In this document: positions 51,888-62,028 of the stretch, in pieces
How the letters are laid out: the number at the start of each line of letters is the position of its first letter
How positions within the stretch are numbered: the first letter of the stretch is position 1
Assembly: GCA_963821275.1 (NCBI GenBank)
Contig: CAWGDF010000004.1
Coordinates: 186,001 to 250,000 of the forward strand
Direction: 5' to 3'
Length of the DNA: 64,000 nt
From: JACVRW01 sp963821275
GTDB taxonomy: Bacteria; Actinomycetota; Thermoleophilia; Solirubrobacterales; Thermoleophilaceae
The notes under the pieces: model-generated
Database searches by the model: none
Told to the model about the DNA's origin: nothing
What the model saw: only the letters and a program-made list of their open reading frames with translations
Position numbers and translations under genes: made by a program

Positions 51888-51920
51888 GCCGGCGGCGCCC
51901 TCGGGCGCCGCCGGCTCTTT
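51888..51920 (+). terminator. Rho-independent terminator
   Basis: A perfect 13-bp stem (GCCGGCGGCGCCC / GGGCGCCGCCGGC) with a 2-base loop is followed by tcttt. It ends transcription from the basic-protein side before mrp, or acts as a leader attenuator of mrp if the dyad upstream is its promoter. Confidence 0.75.
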
Positions 51921-51972
51921 CTGCCTGCGGCTGCGGGCGGGCCGGAAACCCGGCCGGCGTTTGCTTGAATGG

Positions 51973-53118
51973 ATGCAGATGCCTACTCGTGAACAGATCC
52001 AGGATGCGCTGCGCCAGGTCATCGACCCGGAGCTGCGCAAGGACATCGTCAGCCTCGGGATGGTGCGCTCGATCGAGCAGCCCCATGACGGCCGCGTGGA
52101 CGTGGTCGTGTCGCTCACGACCCCGGGTTGCCCGATCCGCTCCCACTTCCAGCAGGCGGTCGCCACCAAGGTGGGCGAGCTGGGGGTGTCCGAGGTGAAC
52201 GTCGGCTTCGACGTTCTCTCCGAGGGGGAGAAGCAGGGCCTGGCCCAGCGCCTCGGCCGTCAGGGAGGCCTGCCCGAGGGCGCCCTCGCGCGCGTCAAGA
52301 ACGTGATCTGCGTCGGCTCCGGGAAGGGCGGCGTGGGCAAGTCCACCGTGACCTCCAACCTGGCCGCCGCGCTGCAGGTCGACGGCCGGCCGGCGGCTGT
52401 GCTCGACGCGGACGTATGGGGCTACTCGATCCCGCGGATGCTCGGCGTGCACGGCCGGCCTCAGGTTTCGGCCGATCGCAAGATCATCCCTCTCGACGGC
52501 CCGGCCGGGGTCAAGGCCATCTCGATCGAGTTCTTCCTCAACGAGCGTGACCAGGCGATCACCTGGCGCGGCCCGATGCTGCACAAGGCGATCCGGCAGT
52601 TCCTGGAGGACGTGGACTGGGGGGACCTCGACTACCTGCTGATCGACCTGCCGCCGGGCACCGGCGACGTGTCGATGACGCTCGCACAGTTGCTTCCCCA
52701 GGCCAAGTTCGTGGTCGTGACCACGCCGCAGCCCGCCGCGCAGAAGGTGGCTGCACGGGCGGCAGAGACCGCCCAGCGGTTCGACCTGGAGATCGCGGGC
52801 GTGATCGAGAACATGTCCGGTTTCACCACGCCCACCGGCGAGCGCTTCACCATCTTCGGCGAGGGGGGCGGCCAGCTCCTCGCCGACGAGCTCGACGTGC
52901 CCCTGCTCGGCAAGATCCCGCTTCAGGAGGAGCTGCGGGTGAGCGCCGACCAGGGCCGCCCGCTGGTGCTCGAGGATCCAGACGCGCCCGCCTCGCAGGC
53001 GCTGTACCACGCGGCGCGCGGAGTCGTCGCGGCGACACCGCAGGAGCTGGCGGTCCTCCAGACCCCGTCGGGCCCGCCGGTGCCGGAGATCACGGGCACC
53101 GCGCTCCCAATGGCGTAG
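51973..53118 (+). CDS. mrp: Mrp/ApbC-family iron-sulfur carrier ATPase
   Basis: 381 aa. Residues ~3-95 are a MIP18/DUF59 domain (IQDALRQVIDPELRKDIVSL). Then comes the P-loop part: GSGKGGVGKSTVTSNLAAAL, LDADVWGYSIPRML and YLLIDLPPGTGDVSMTLAQL. The site where many Mrp proteins hold a cluster-binding CxxC reads MSGFTTPTGERFTIFGEGGG, with no cysteine. Some actinobacterial Mrp homologues share that loss. It would help load Fe-S clusters on proteins, yet how without the cysteines is open. ATG 51973 or 51979. Confidence 0.9.
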   Translation: MQMPTREQIQDALRQVIDPELRKDIVSLGMVRSIEQPHDGRVDVVVSLTTPGCPIRSHFQQAVATKVGELGVSEVNVGFDVLSEGEKQGLAQRLGRQGGLPEGALARVKNVICVGSGKGGVGKSTVTSNLAAALQVDGRPAAVLDADVWGYSIPRMLGVHGRPQVSADRKIIPLDGPAGVKAISIEFFLNERDQAITWRGPMLHKAIRQFLEDVDWGDLDYLLIDLPPGTGDVSMTLAQLLPQAKFVVVTTPQPAAQKVAARAAETAQRFDLEIAGVIENMSGFTTPTGERFTIFGEGGGQLLADELDVPLLGKIPLQEELRVSADQGRPLVLEDPDAPASQALYHAARGVVAATPQELAVLQTPSGPPVPEITGTALPMA

Positions 53119-53122
53119 CAGG

Positions 53123-53653
53123 ATGGCCGAGGACGCGGTCGCGCTGGTGCGCGGCGCGTTCGACACGCTCGCCAGGGACGGCGTGGAGGCGCTGATCGAC
53201 CTCGTCCACGAGGACGCGGTGGTGACGGTCCCGGCCGAGTTCTCGGCGGAGCCGGACAGCTACCGAGGCCCCGAGGGCATCAGGCGCTACTTCGCCTCCT
53301 GGTACGAGGTCGTGGACCGGCTGGACATCGAGATCGTCGACGCCGAGCCGGTGGACGGGGTCACGGTGGTGGCGGCCATCGAGCTCACCGTCCGCGGCCG
53401 GGCGACGGGGCTCGAGGCGGTCCAGAAGGCGCAGATGCTCTGCCGTCTCCGGGACGGGAAGCTGGCCCGGATGAGCTTCTACGAGACGCGCGAGCAGGCC
53501 CTGGCGGCGGGAGGACTAAGGGCTCAGTCGCAGGTCGGCCCCGTCGAAGACCCACGAGCGGATGCAGAGCCGGAAGAGGGCGATGCCGTCGTCCGTGGGA
53601 GCGACGATCCTCACCAGCACGCCCACCGGTTTCGCCCTAGCTGGCCTGCTTGA
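53123..53653 (+). CDS. NTF2-like / SnoaL-like protein
   Basis: 176 aa. The first ~130 residues are an NTF2-like cone (ALVRGAFDTLARDGVEALID, SYRGPEGIRRYFASWYEVVD, QMLCRLRDGKLARMSFYETR). The last ~45 residues are polar and unlike the family, and the 3' end overlaps the convergent ferredoxin by 17 bases, so the natural stop may have been lost by a small indel near 53515. Function unknown; such domains serve as ligand-binding cups or small enzymes. Confidence 0.7.
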   Translation: MAEDAVALVRGAFDTLARDGVEALIDLVHEDAVVTVPAEFSAEPDSYRGPEGIRRYFASWYEVVDRLDIEIVDAEPVDGVTVVAAIELTVRGRATGLEAVQKAQMLCRLRDGKLARMSFYETREQALAAGGLRAQSQVGPVEDPRADAEPEEGDAVVRGSDDPHQHAHRFRPSWPA

Positions 53654-53903
53654 AGTAGTCCGCGTTGATCTCGATGTAGTTCTGCCACTCGTCGGGCAGC
53701 TGGTCCTCGGCGAAGCAGGCGTCGAACGGGCAGGCCTCGACGCAGGCGTCGCAGTCGATGCACTCCTCGGGATCGATGAAGAGCTGCTTGACCTGGTCGT
53801 AGTCGGGTTCGTCGGGCGTCGGGTGGATGCAGTCGACCGGACACACCTCGACGCACGAGTTGTCCTTCTGGTCGATGCAGGGCTCGGCGATGACGTAGGC
53901 CAT
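53637..53903 (-). CDS. fdxA: Seven-iron ferredoxin (FdxA-like)
   Basis: 88 aa. Two cluster motifs are present: PCIDQKDNSCVEVCPVDCI (3Fe-4S type spacing, first cysteine then C-x7-C-x3-C-P) and ECIDCDACVEACPFDAC (4Fe-4S). This is the small low-potential electron carrier common in actinobacteria. ATG at 53903. It could serve the Fe-S enzymes here, such as formate dehydrogenase, but it is far from them. Confidence 0.92.
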   Translation of the reverse strand: MAYVIAEPCIDQKDNSCVEVCPVDCIHPTPDEPDYDQVKQLFIDPEECIDCDACVEACPFDACFAEDQLPDEWQNYIEINADYFKQAS

Positions 53904-53965
53904 GGGATGCGGATTGTACCGTTGAGGCTCCCGAACCTCCGTCGCTCGCGGCGGGTTGAGTGAGC

Positions 53966-55075
53966 ATGCCGACCACTGACAGAGCCGAAACCACGGGCTC
54001 CTTCCTCTGCCCGACCGAGCTCGACCGGCTCCGGGTGGTAGAGGCCAGCGGGCGCGTCCGGGTGGCCCGCACGATCGGCGCGGCGGTGATCGGGCTGGCG
54101 CTGGTGGTTGCCGCGCCCTGGGTGGGGTGGTGGACGCTGATCGGCTTCGCGATCGTCGCCGTCGACTTCGCCACGCTGGAGCCGCGGCTGCGGCGGTCCC
54201 CCCGCCCCGAGCGGATCGCCGCCGCCAGCCTGATCCTCGCCCTGGTCGTCATCGGCGCGACGGTGGCCCTGAGCGGCGGACCCGAGAGCCCGCTCCTCCC
54301 CTGGCTCGTGATTCCCGCGATGACCTCAGCGACGCGCTTCCGCCGCGAGGTGGTGGTCGCCCTCGGGGGGCTGTCGGTGGTCGTGGCCCTCGCCGTGACG
54401 CTTCCGGTCGACCCGGACGCCCTGGTCGACGATCCCTCGCCGCTGATAGTGACGCTCGCCCTGCTGGCGGTGGTGAGCGTGATCGCCGGCGCCCTGCTCC
54501 ACGGCGAGCTCGAGCAGCGCGACCTGGCGGTGCTCGATCCACTCACCGGTCTGCTGAACCGTGCTTCGCTCGAGTCCCGCGGGGTGGAGATCGAGCAGCA
54601 GGCGCTGCTCAGCGGCGCGGCGGTGTCGCTGGTGGTGTGCGACATCGACAGCTTCAAGCAGATCAACGACGTCCATGGGCACGAGCGCGGCGACGCCGTC
54701 CTGCGGGACGTGGCCCTCGAGCTGCGCCGCTCGCTGCGCAGCTTCGAGCTGGTCTACCGGATCGGCGGCGAGGAGTTCCTGGTGCTCCTGCCCGGCGTCG
54801 GCCTTAAGGACGCCGTCGAGGTCGCCGAGCGCGTACGGGCGGCGGTGGCGGCCGCCCGGCCGGGCGGGCTCGAGGTGACCGTGTCGGCAGGGGTCGCCGC
54901 GGCCTCCGGGGAGGCGGTCCGCTACGACGATCTCTTCGGGGCCGCCGACGAGGCGCTGCTGAGCGCGAAGCGCGACGGGCGCAACCAGGTCCAGGCCGCC
55001 GACCGCGCTCAGGCGGCGGCCAGCCCCGGTGAGCGCCGCTTCGAGCCCGACCCCGGCGCGGCTCCCTTGGGTTGA
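53966..55075 (+). CDS. Membrane-bound diguanylate cyclase (GGDEF)
   Basis: 369 aa. About five hydrophobic helices (residues ~35-70, ~85-105, ~110-140, ~155-172) are followed by a GGDEF domain from ~185: DPLTGLLNRASLESR, CDIDSFKQINDVHGHERGDA and the active site RIGGEEFLVLLPG (GGEEF). It makes cyclic di-GMP. No RxxD inhibitory site is clear before the active site. It begins a three-gene overlapping chain with the methyltransferase and NmrA-like genes. GTG 53960 is an alternative start. Confidence 0.9.
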   Translation: MPTTDRAETTGSFLCPTELDRLRVVEASGRVRVARTIGAAVIGLALVVAAPWVGWWTLIGFAIVAVDFATLEPRLRRSPRPERIAAASLILALVVIGATVALSGGPESPLLPWLVIPAMTSATRFRREVVVALGGLSVVVALAVTLPVDPDALVDDPSPLIVTLALLAVVSVIAGALLHGELEQRDLAVLDPLTGLLNRASLESRGVEIEQQALLSGAAVSLVVCDIDSFKQINDVHGHERGDAVLRDVALELRRSLRSFELVYRIGGEEFLVLLPGVGLKDAVEVAERVRAAVAAARPGGLEVTVSAGVAAASGEAVRYDDLFGAADEALLSAKRDGRNQVQAADRAQAAASPGERRFEPDPGAAPLG

Positions 55076-56073
55076 TGCTCGACCGCGACGGGCCCGATCC
55101 CTTCCTCGACACCTTCACCCACCTGGTGGCCGCCCGGACGGTGACCACCGCCGTGATGCTCGGCGTGTTCGAGGCGCTGAACGAGGAGGCGGCCACCGCC
55201 CCTGCGCTCGCCGAGCGCCTGCAGCTCGACCCGCTCGGGGCCGAGACGCTCGTCACCGCGCTGCTCACGCTCGGCTATGTCGAGCGGGACGGCGACGGAC
55301 GGATGCGCAACGCCCCCGTCAGCGAGCGATTGCTCGTGCCCTCCTCCCCGGAGTCGATCGCCACGTTCGCCGGCGACCAGGCCGATCTTCACTGGGAGAT
55401 CCTCGGGATGCTCCCGCAGGCGGTGCGCAGCGGGAAGAGCTACGCGATGCACGAGGAGCGCCGCGACGAGCGCGAGCGCTGGGAGGCCTACATCCGGGGA
55501 CTGTTCGAGATCTCGCGCGCCGAGCAGGACGCGAACGCCGCGCTGGTGGACGTCGAGGATCCGCGCCTGCTGGTGGATGTGGCCGGAGGTCACGGGGGCT
55601 TTGCGATGGCGATGTGCCGGCGTCATCCCGCGCTGCGCGCGACCGTCATCGACCTGCCGCCGAGCGCCGCGGTGGGGCGTCGGCTCGTCGAGCGGGAGGG
55701 CTTTGCGGACAGGGTCCGTTATCGCGAGGGCGACGTCTTCGAGCTGGGCCTGGGCGAGGACCTCGACGTGGTCTCGGTCTTCAACCTCGTCCACCATCTG
55801 CCCGAGGAGCGCGACCGGGAGCTCTGCCGCCAGGCGCGGGCGGCGCTGCGCCTGGGCGGCGCGCTCGTAATCGGCGACTCCGCCCGGCCCGAGCCCGGCG
55901 AGCCGGTGTCCGAGCACGGGGCCATCTCGAGCCTTCTGTTCTACGCCTGGAGCCACAGCCGCAACTTCATGCCCTCGGAGATCGCCGGCTGGATGAGCGA
56001 GGCCGGCTTCGGCGACGTCCAGGTGCACCGCAACCAGCGCTCGCCCTGGCGGGTGGTCGTCGTCGGGCGATGA
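55075..56073 (+). CDS. SAM-dependent O-methyltransferase (class I, family 2 layout)
   Basis: 332 aa. The first ~100 residues are a winged-helix dimerisation domain (TTAVMLGVFEALNEEAATAP). The methyltransferase core has LLVDVAGGHGGFAMAMCRRH (SAM loop), TVIDLPPSAAVGR, and DVVSVFNLVHHLPEERDREL with the catalytic-region histidines. Members methylate hydroxyl groups of secondary metabolites or quinones; the substrate is unknown. The ATG shares one base with the GGDEF stop (TGATG), with TTG 55072 as alternative. Confidence 0.82.
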   Translation: MLDRDGPDPFLDTFTHLVAARTVTTAVMLGVFEALNEEAATAPALAERLQLDPLGAETLVTALLTLGYVERDGDGRMRNAPVSERLLVPSSPESIATFAGDQADLHWEILGMLPQAVRSGKSYAMHEERRDERERWEAYIRGLFEISRAEQDANAALVDVEDPRLLVDVAGGHGGFAMAMCRRHPALRATVIDLPPSAAVGRRLVEREGFADRVRYREGDVFELGLGEDLDVVSVFNLVHHLPEERDRELCRQARAALRLGGALVIGDSARPEPGEPVSEHGAISSLLFYAWSHSRNFMPSEIAGWMSEAGFGDVQVHRNQRSPWRVVVVGR

Positions 56074-56951
56074 TCCTGCTCACGGGGGCGACGGGCACCG
56101 TCGGCTCCGCGCTCCTCGCGCGGCTGACCGCGGCCGATGAGCCGGTGCGCTGCCTTGTCCGCGAGCCGCGCAGGCTGGGCGACCAGCGCGTGCGGGTGCA
56201 GATCGCGCTCGGCGACCTCGCCGACCCGCCTTCCTTCCGCCACGCGCTTCGGGGCGTCCATACCGTGGTCCACCTTGCCGCCTCGATTCGCGACCAGCCG
56301 CGCGCCTCGATCGAGGAGCTCAACGCGATGGCCACGCTCCGGCTCGTGCGCGCCGCCGAGCGTGCGGGCGTGCGGCGATTCCTGTTCTTCTCCGCGCTCG
56401 GCGCGAGCCACCACTCGCGCACGCGCTTCTTCAGGGCAAAGGCGCTCGCCACCGAGGCCGTGGAGGCCTCCGCCCTCGAAACGACGGTCCTTCGCCCGTC
56501 GATCGTGTACGCGCCCCGCGACCCCTGGCTCACCCTGCTCGAGCGCTTCTCCTACCTGCCCGTGGTGCCGGTCTCCGGCTCGGGCCGGGCTCGCTACCAG
56601 CCGATCTGGGCCGAGGACGTGGCCGCCGCGGTCATGACCGCCCTCCGTACCGAGCGACCCCCGCGGCAGCGCAGATTCGACCTGGCCGGGCCGGAGACCC
56701 TGACCTACGAGGACATCGTGGGTGTGACGCTCCGCTCGCTGCGGCGCCGGCGCCGGCTGCTGAACCTGCCGCTGCCGCTGGTCCGGAGATCGCTGCGGGC
56801 GCTGCGCTTCGCCGGCGGCCCCCACGTGTTCGCCACCTGGGACGAGGCCGAGCTCATGGAGGAGCCCATGGTCGCGCCCCGCGGCACCAGGGATGCCGAA
56901 AGCCTGGGCGTGAGACCGAAGCCGATGGCGGCGGTGCTCGGCGCCGTGTAA
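56070..56951 (+). CDS. NmrA/NDUFA9-like NAD(P)-binding protein (atypical SDR)
   Basis: 293 aa. MILLTGATGTVGSALLARLT is the glycine-rich motif, ALGDLADPPSFRHALRGVHT and VVHLAASI follow, and LRPSIVYAPRDPWLTLLERF lies in the substrate region. No classical YxxxK is present, which puts it in the atypical group that includes complex-I subunit NDUFA9 and NmrA sensors. It overlaps the methyltransferase by ATGA. It may reduce a quinone- or lipid-like molecule or only sense NAD(P). Confidence 0.8.
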   Translation: MILLTGATGTVGSALLARLTAADEPVRCLVREPRRLGDQRVRVQIALGDLADPPSFRHALRGVHTVVHLAASIRDQPRASIEELNAMATLRLVRAAERAGVRRFLFFSALGASHHSRTRFFRAKALATEAVEASALETTVLRPSIVYAPRDPWLTLLERFSYLPVVPVSGSGRARYQPIWAEDVAAAVMTALRTERPPRQRRFDLAGPETLTYEDIVGVTLRSLRRRRRLLNLPLPLVRRSLRALRFAGGPHVFATWDEAELMEEPMVAPRGTRDAESLGVRPKPMAAVLGAV

Positions 56952-57118
56952 CCGCGACCAACGTCCCCTGATTAGCTACTCAGCGTCCGGCGGGGATTGC
57001 CTGGTGAGACCCGGCGTGGCCGCGACGTTGGCGTAGACCCAGCGGGGGCGCCGCCCGAAGACGGGCCCGAGCCGGCGATCGCTGCGGCGGACGAGGATAA
57101 GACAGGCAAGCGCTCCGG
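56952..57118. other. Intergenic gap between convergent genes, nothing recognised
   Basis: This GC-rich stretch lies between the stops of the NmrA-like gene and the MFS gene. I see no coding frame with family resemblance, no tRNA-like fold and no clear terminator hairpin. Confidence 0.5.
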
Positions 57119-58717
57119 TCAGCGCTCTGGAGGTGGGCGCCGGGTGATCCCCGGCCCCAACCCCGCCGTGGCCCAGAACCAGCGCGAGCGACGGCTGAAG
57201 ACCGGCGCCTCGTAGAGCCGGTCCTCGCGGCGCACGAGGGCGAAGCAGCTCACTGCGCCCAGCAGCGCGATCCCTGCCGCAATCAGGAAGGTGATTCGGA
57301 ACGAGTCGACGTGGGCGACCACGCTGTCGCGGACCGCCACGCGGATCACCTCCGAATCGATCGGAGCGTTTGTGCGGCCAGCTGCTCGGCCTTGAGCAGG
57401 AACTCCTTGAACTGTTCAGCGTCTGTCGCCGTGATGCCGCGGTCGCTGAGCCGCTCCGAGGCGATGCGCTCGGCAGCTCCGATCTCGACTGCGGTCAGCG
57501 CAGCGATTCCGACGGCACCGCCGAGCTGTTCGGTGGTGTTGATCGTGCCTGCGGCCTGTCCACGGTCGCCCTCAGGCACCGCCCCCAATCCGGTCGGGTC
57601 GTTGACCGTGAGGACGACCCCGAGCCCGAGTCCCTGCAGCAGCAGGCCCGGGATCAGGGCCCCCACGCTCTGCTCGGCAGCGGCCGCCGCCAGCGCGGCG
57701 CCCGACGCGGACAGAACGAGGAAACCGCCCACGAGCGGAATGCGGCCGCCGACGCGGTCGAATGCACGGCCGGCAAGCGGGCCCGCAAGGATGATCGGGA
57801 TCGTGGCCGGGATCAGGGCGATGCCGGCGGCCTCGGGGCTGACCCCCCACCACGAGCAGGAGGTAGAAGGGCATGAGGAAGCCGAGGCCGAGCTCGATCA
57901 TGCCGGCGAGAAACTCGCTGAGATTGGAGGCGAGGAAGTTGAGGTGGCGGAACAGCCGGAACTCCAGCAACGGCTGCTCGACCCGGAGCTCGATGATCAC
58001 GAACGCCAGCAGGAGGAGGACCGAGGCCACCAGCGGCCCCAGCGTGGCGAGGGAGGTCCAGCCGTCGTCCTGTCCCTGGCTCAGGCCGAGGACGAGGGCG
58101 GCGATCCCGAGGCCGAACGTGACCGTCCCCGGGTAGTCGATCTTGGGCCGCCGGCCTTCGCCTGGGCGGAACTCCGGCGTCGCCGACTGAGTCAGCAGAA
58201 ACCGTCACAACTGCCAGCGGAACGTTGATCCAGAAGACGAGCCGCCAGTCGATCGACGTCAGGAGGCCGCCCAGAACCGGTCCCAGCGCCGCGAAGAACG
58301 CAGACACCCCCGCCAGGATCCCGAGCGCCGCGCCCCCCGTTCCTCGGGGTAGACGGCGCTGGTGAGCGCCACCGCCATCGGCATCATCAGCGCCGCGCCC
58401 CCGCCCTGGACGACGCGGGCGGCGGTCAGCATCGGCATGTCCTGCGCGCCCCCCGCGACGGCCGTGGCGGTCGTGAAGATGGCGGCGCCGATCAAGAACA
58501 CGCGGCGCAGCCCGAGCAGGTCGCCGAGCCGCCCGCCGAGGACCATGAGGGCCGCGAGCGGAAGGATGTTCGCGGTGAGGATCCACTGCCCCTCCGCTGT
58601 CGCTCCGCCCAGATCCGCCAGGACATCCGGCGTGGCGAGCGACACAGCAGTCTGATCGACGAGGATCATGCTGCTCGCGAGCGTCGTGGCCGCGAGCGTC
58701 AGGGCAGGCGGCTTCAC
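57119..58717 (-). CDS. MFS drug transporter, DHA2/EmrB type (four frameshifts)
   Basis: About 530 aa over several frames, with some 14 hydrophobic helices expected. Early part: SMILVDQTAVSLATPDVLAD, then GQWILTANILPLAALMVLGG and GRLGDLLGLRRVFLIGAAIF (motif A). Later: WRLVFWINVPLAVVTVS, PGTVTFGLGIAALVLGLSQG and motif C-like stretches. Indels near 57367, 57849, 58195 and 58333 can each be fixed at a third codon position. It would export drugs or metabolites by proton antiport. GTG 58717 starts the conserved part. Confidence 0.78.
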
Positions 58718-58739
58718 CGCCGGGACCCTAAGACAACGA

Positions 58740-58761
58740 GGACCCCGCCGAAGCGGGGCCC
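58740..58761 (-). terminator. Second terminator hairpin after groEL
   Basis: On the minus strand a 9-bp stem (GGGCCCCGC / GCGGGGTCC, one G-U pair) is closed by the very stable loop TTCG. It lies between groEL and the MFS gene and would back up the hairpin at 58805. Confidence 0.6.
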
Positions 58762-58804
58762 TCCGAAATCGCCTCCGGCCGGCCGGCCAGGCGCCGGCGG
58801 GGGG

Positions 58805-58828
58805 TCCGGGGGGCGTGAGCCCCCCGGA
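58805..58828 (-). terminator. Terminator hairpin after groEL
   Basis: A perfect 10-bp stem (TCCGGGGGGC / GCCCCCCGGA) with a four-base loop lies 5 bases past the groEL stop. No U-run follows, as is usual at high GC. Confidence 0.75.
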
Positions 58829-58833
58829 TGTCA

Positions 58834-60468
<1,635 letters not shown>

Positions 60469-60482
60469 TCTGCTGGTTCCTC

Positions 60483-60776
60483 CTAGCCCGCGACCTTGGC
60501 GAGCACATCCGACTCCCGCAGGACGAGGAGGTCTTCGCCTTCGACCTCGACCTCGGTGCCGCCGTACTTCGAGTACAGGACCTCGTCGCCCTCGGCGACG
60601 TCGAGCGGGATGCGCTTGTCGCCATCCTCGTCCCACTTGCCCTCGCCGACGGCCAGGACCTTGCCGCGCTGCGGCTTCTCCTTGGCCGTGTCGGGCAGGA
60701 CGATGCCGCTTGCGGTGGTCTCCTCCTCTTCGAGCGCCTGAACGATCAGGCGATCACCGAGAGGCTTGAGATTCAT
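60483..60776 (-). CDS. groS: Co-chaperonin GroES
   Basis: 97 aa. NLKPLGDRLIVQALEEEETT starts the fold, TASGIVLPDTAKEKPQRGKV is the mobile loop that binds GroEL, and DEVLYSKYGGTEVEVEGEDL ends the barrel. It caps the GroEL ring. Two CIRCE operators stand just upstream. Confidence 0.98.
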   Translation of the reverse strand: MNLKPLGDRLIVQALEEEETTASGIVLPDTAKEKPQRGKVLAVGEGKWDEDGDKRIPLDVAEGDEVLYSKYGGTEVEVEGEDLLVLRESDVLAKVAG

Positions 60777-60806
60777 GCTGCCTACCTCCGTCCGTGTGCA
60801 GTTCGC

Positions 60807-60833
60807 TTGGCACTCTCAGGGTCGGAGTGCCGA
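60807..60833. promoter_or_regulatory. CIRCE element 1 (HrcA operator)
   Basis: TTGGCACTC-N9-GAGTGCCGA, matching the consensus TTAGCACTC-N9-GAGTGCTAA with 8 of 9 bases pairing in the arms. It is 31 bases upstream of the groES ATG, in the leader or promoter, where HrcA represses until heat shock. Confidence 0.9.
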
Positions 60834-60836
60834 CGC

Positions 60837-60863
60837 CTGGCACTCTAGCAACGAGAGTGCCAG
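60837..60863. promoter_or_regulatory. CIRCE element 2 (HrcA operator)
   Basis: CTGGCACTC-N9-GAGTGCCAG, a perfect 9-bp dyad only three bases from the first element. Two operators 30 bases centre to centre would lie on nearly the same face of the helix and could bind two HrcA dimers cooperatively. Confidence 0.9.
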
Positions 60864-60889
60864 GGTGCCAAGGGATTTTCACGGCATGA

Positions 60890-61557
60890 TCACGGGCCAC
60901 GCACGCGGGCGCCCGGGTGGGGGCGCATCCGCAGCAGCGCGCGGTTCCCACCCGTGAGCGGGAGGCGCTCATAGCGCAGGTACTCGGCCCGCCAGCGAAC
61001 GAGCTGGCGGCCCCCCAGCGCGGGTCGACCCTACCGAAGTCGCCGAGGGAGCGACTGCGGATCTCGAGAGGCAGGTAGGTGCGCGCGTCCACCAGGTAGG
61101 TCACGCTCTCGCGCAAGACTCCCTCCTGGGGATCCCTGCGCGCCTTGGAGACGAGCCGATAGGCCGTCCGGCCCCGAACCGTGGTCCGGCCTGTCACCCG
61201 CAATGTGCCCTCCTCGACGCGCGCTCTCAGTTGCGCGCCGGGATCGGAGAACGGGCTGAAGCCCGGATAGCCGTTGGCGTCGGGGCCGGCGGGCCAGTCC
61301 GGCGAGGGGCGCTTCATCACGTCGGTGACGTTCGCGTCCGGGTGAAACCAGGAGATCCGGTTGCCGTTGACTGCGGTCTCGCTCTCCAGCCGGCCGCGGC
61401 GCCCCTCCGGAAGCAAGCGGTACATGAGGTAGCGGCTGCGGTCGCCGCCGCCCCAGATCCAGTAGCGGCCGAACGAGCCCTCGCGCTGGGGCGGGTCGGC
61501 GTCGGGCTCGAGGGGCACGGACGTAACCACCTCACGCACGCTGATCGCGTAGATCAC
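60890..61557 (-). CDS. Hypothetical protein (one frameshift)
   Basis: About 222 aa once a missing base near 61009 is allowed for; the frame then continues as QLVRWRAEYLRYERLPLTGG and ends RVRGP. Notable stretches: GSFGRYWIWGGGDRSRYLMY, NGNRISWFHPDANVTDVMKR, RVTGRTTVRGRTAYRLVSKA and YLVDARTYLPLEIRSRS. The second half is built like RseB/LolA-type beta-sheet proteins that bind lipids or cell-wall signals, but that is a weak impression. No signal peptide at the GTG 61557; a true N-terminus may be missing. Confidence 0.55.
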
Positions 61558-61607
61558 GTCCTGAGGAAGTGTCCGGCACCGAGCCGGAATTTACACGCCG
61601 GCGTCGC

Positions 61608-62006
61608 TCAGTTCTGCGAGGGGGCGTCCTTCCGCAGCCGCTCGCGGATGTCGGAGGGCCGCTCGGCGATCTGCGAAAAGCGAACCACCGTCACAAGGTC
61701 CTCCATCTCCACCTTGCGCCCGTAGATCTGCTCCAGGAAATGAACCATCTCGTCGAGCCGGCGGAACTCCGGGTTGTCGTGCTCGATGTCCCGCCGCGAG
61801 AGCTCGTCCACGCGCTTCACGTCCACGCTGTCGATCACCGCCTCGAAGATCCGCTCCCGCGGCGAGTGCTGGAAACCGACGGTGATCATCACGACCTCGC
61901 CCTTGCGGTACTTGTTGCTCTTGTCGCCTAGGCGGATGGTGGCGGTCTTGCGGCCCCGCTTGAGCTGGTCGATGAAGACGGGGGAGTAGAAGTTGAGGAC
62001 GTACAC
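61608..62006 (-). CDS. ASCH-domain protein
   Basis: 132 aa. LNFYSPVFIDQLKRGRKTAT, IRLGDKSNKYRKGEVVMITV and RIFEAVIDSVDVKRVDELSR follow the ASCH (PUA-like) fold that binds RNA or acts as a small amidase. The helical C-terminus with VHFLEQIYGRKVEMEDLVTV completes it. It stands alone in its family context and is of unknown function. Confidence 0.75.
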   Translation of the reverse strand: MYVLNFYSPVFIDQLKRGRKTATIRLGDKSNKYRKGEVVMITVGFQHSPRERIFEAVIDSVDVKRVDELSRRDIEHDNPEFRRLDEMVHFLEQIYGRKVEMEDLVTVVRFSQIAERPSDIRERLRKDAPSQN

Positions 62007-62028
62007 GACCGGGGCAGCCTAAACGAGA

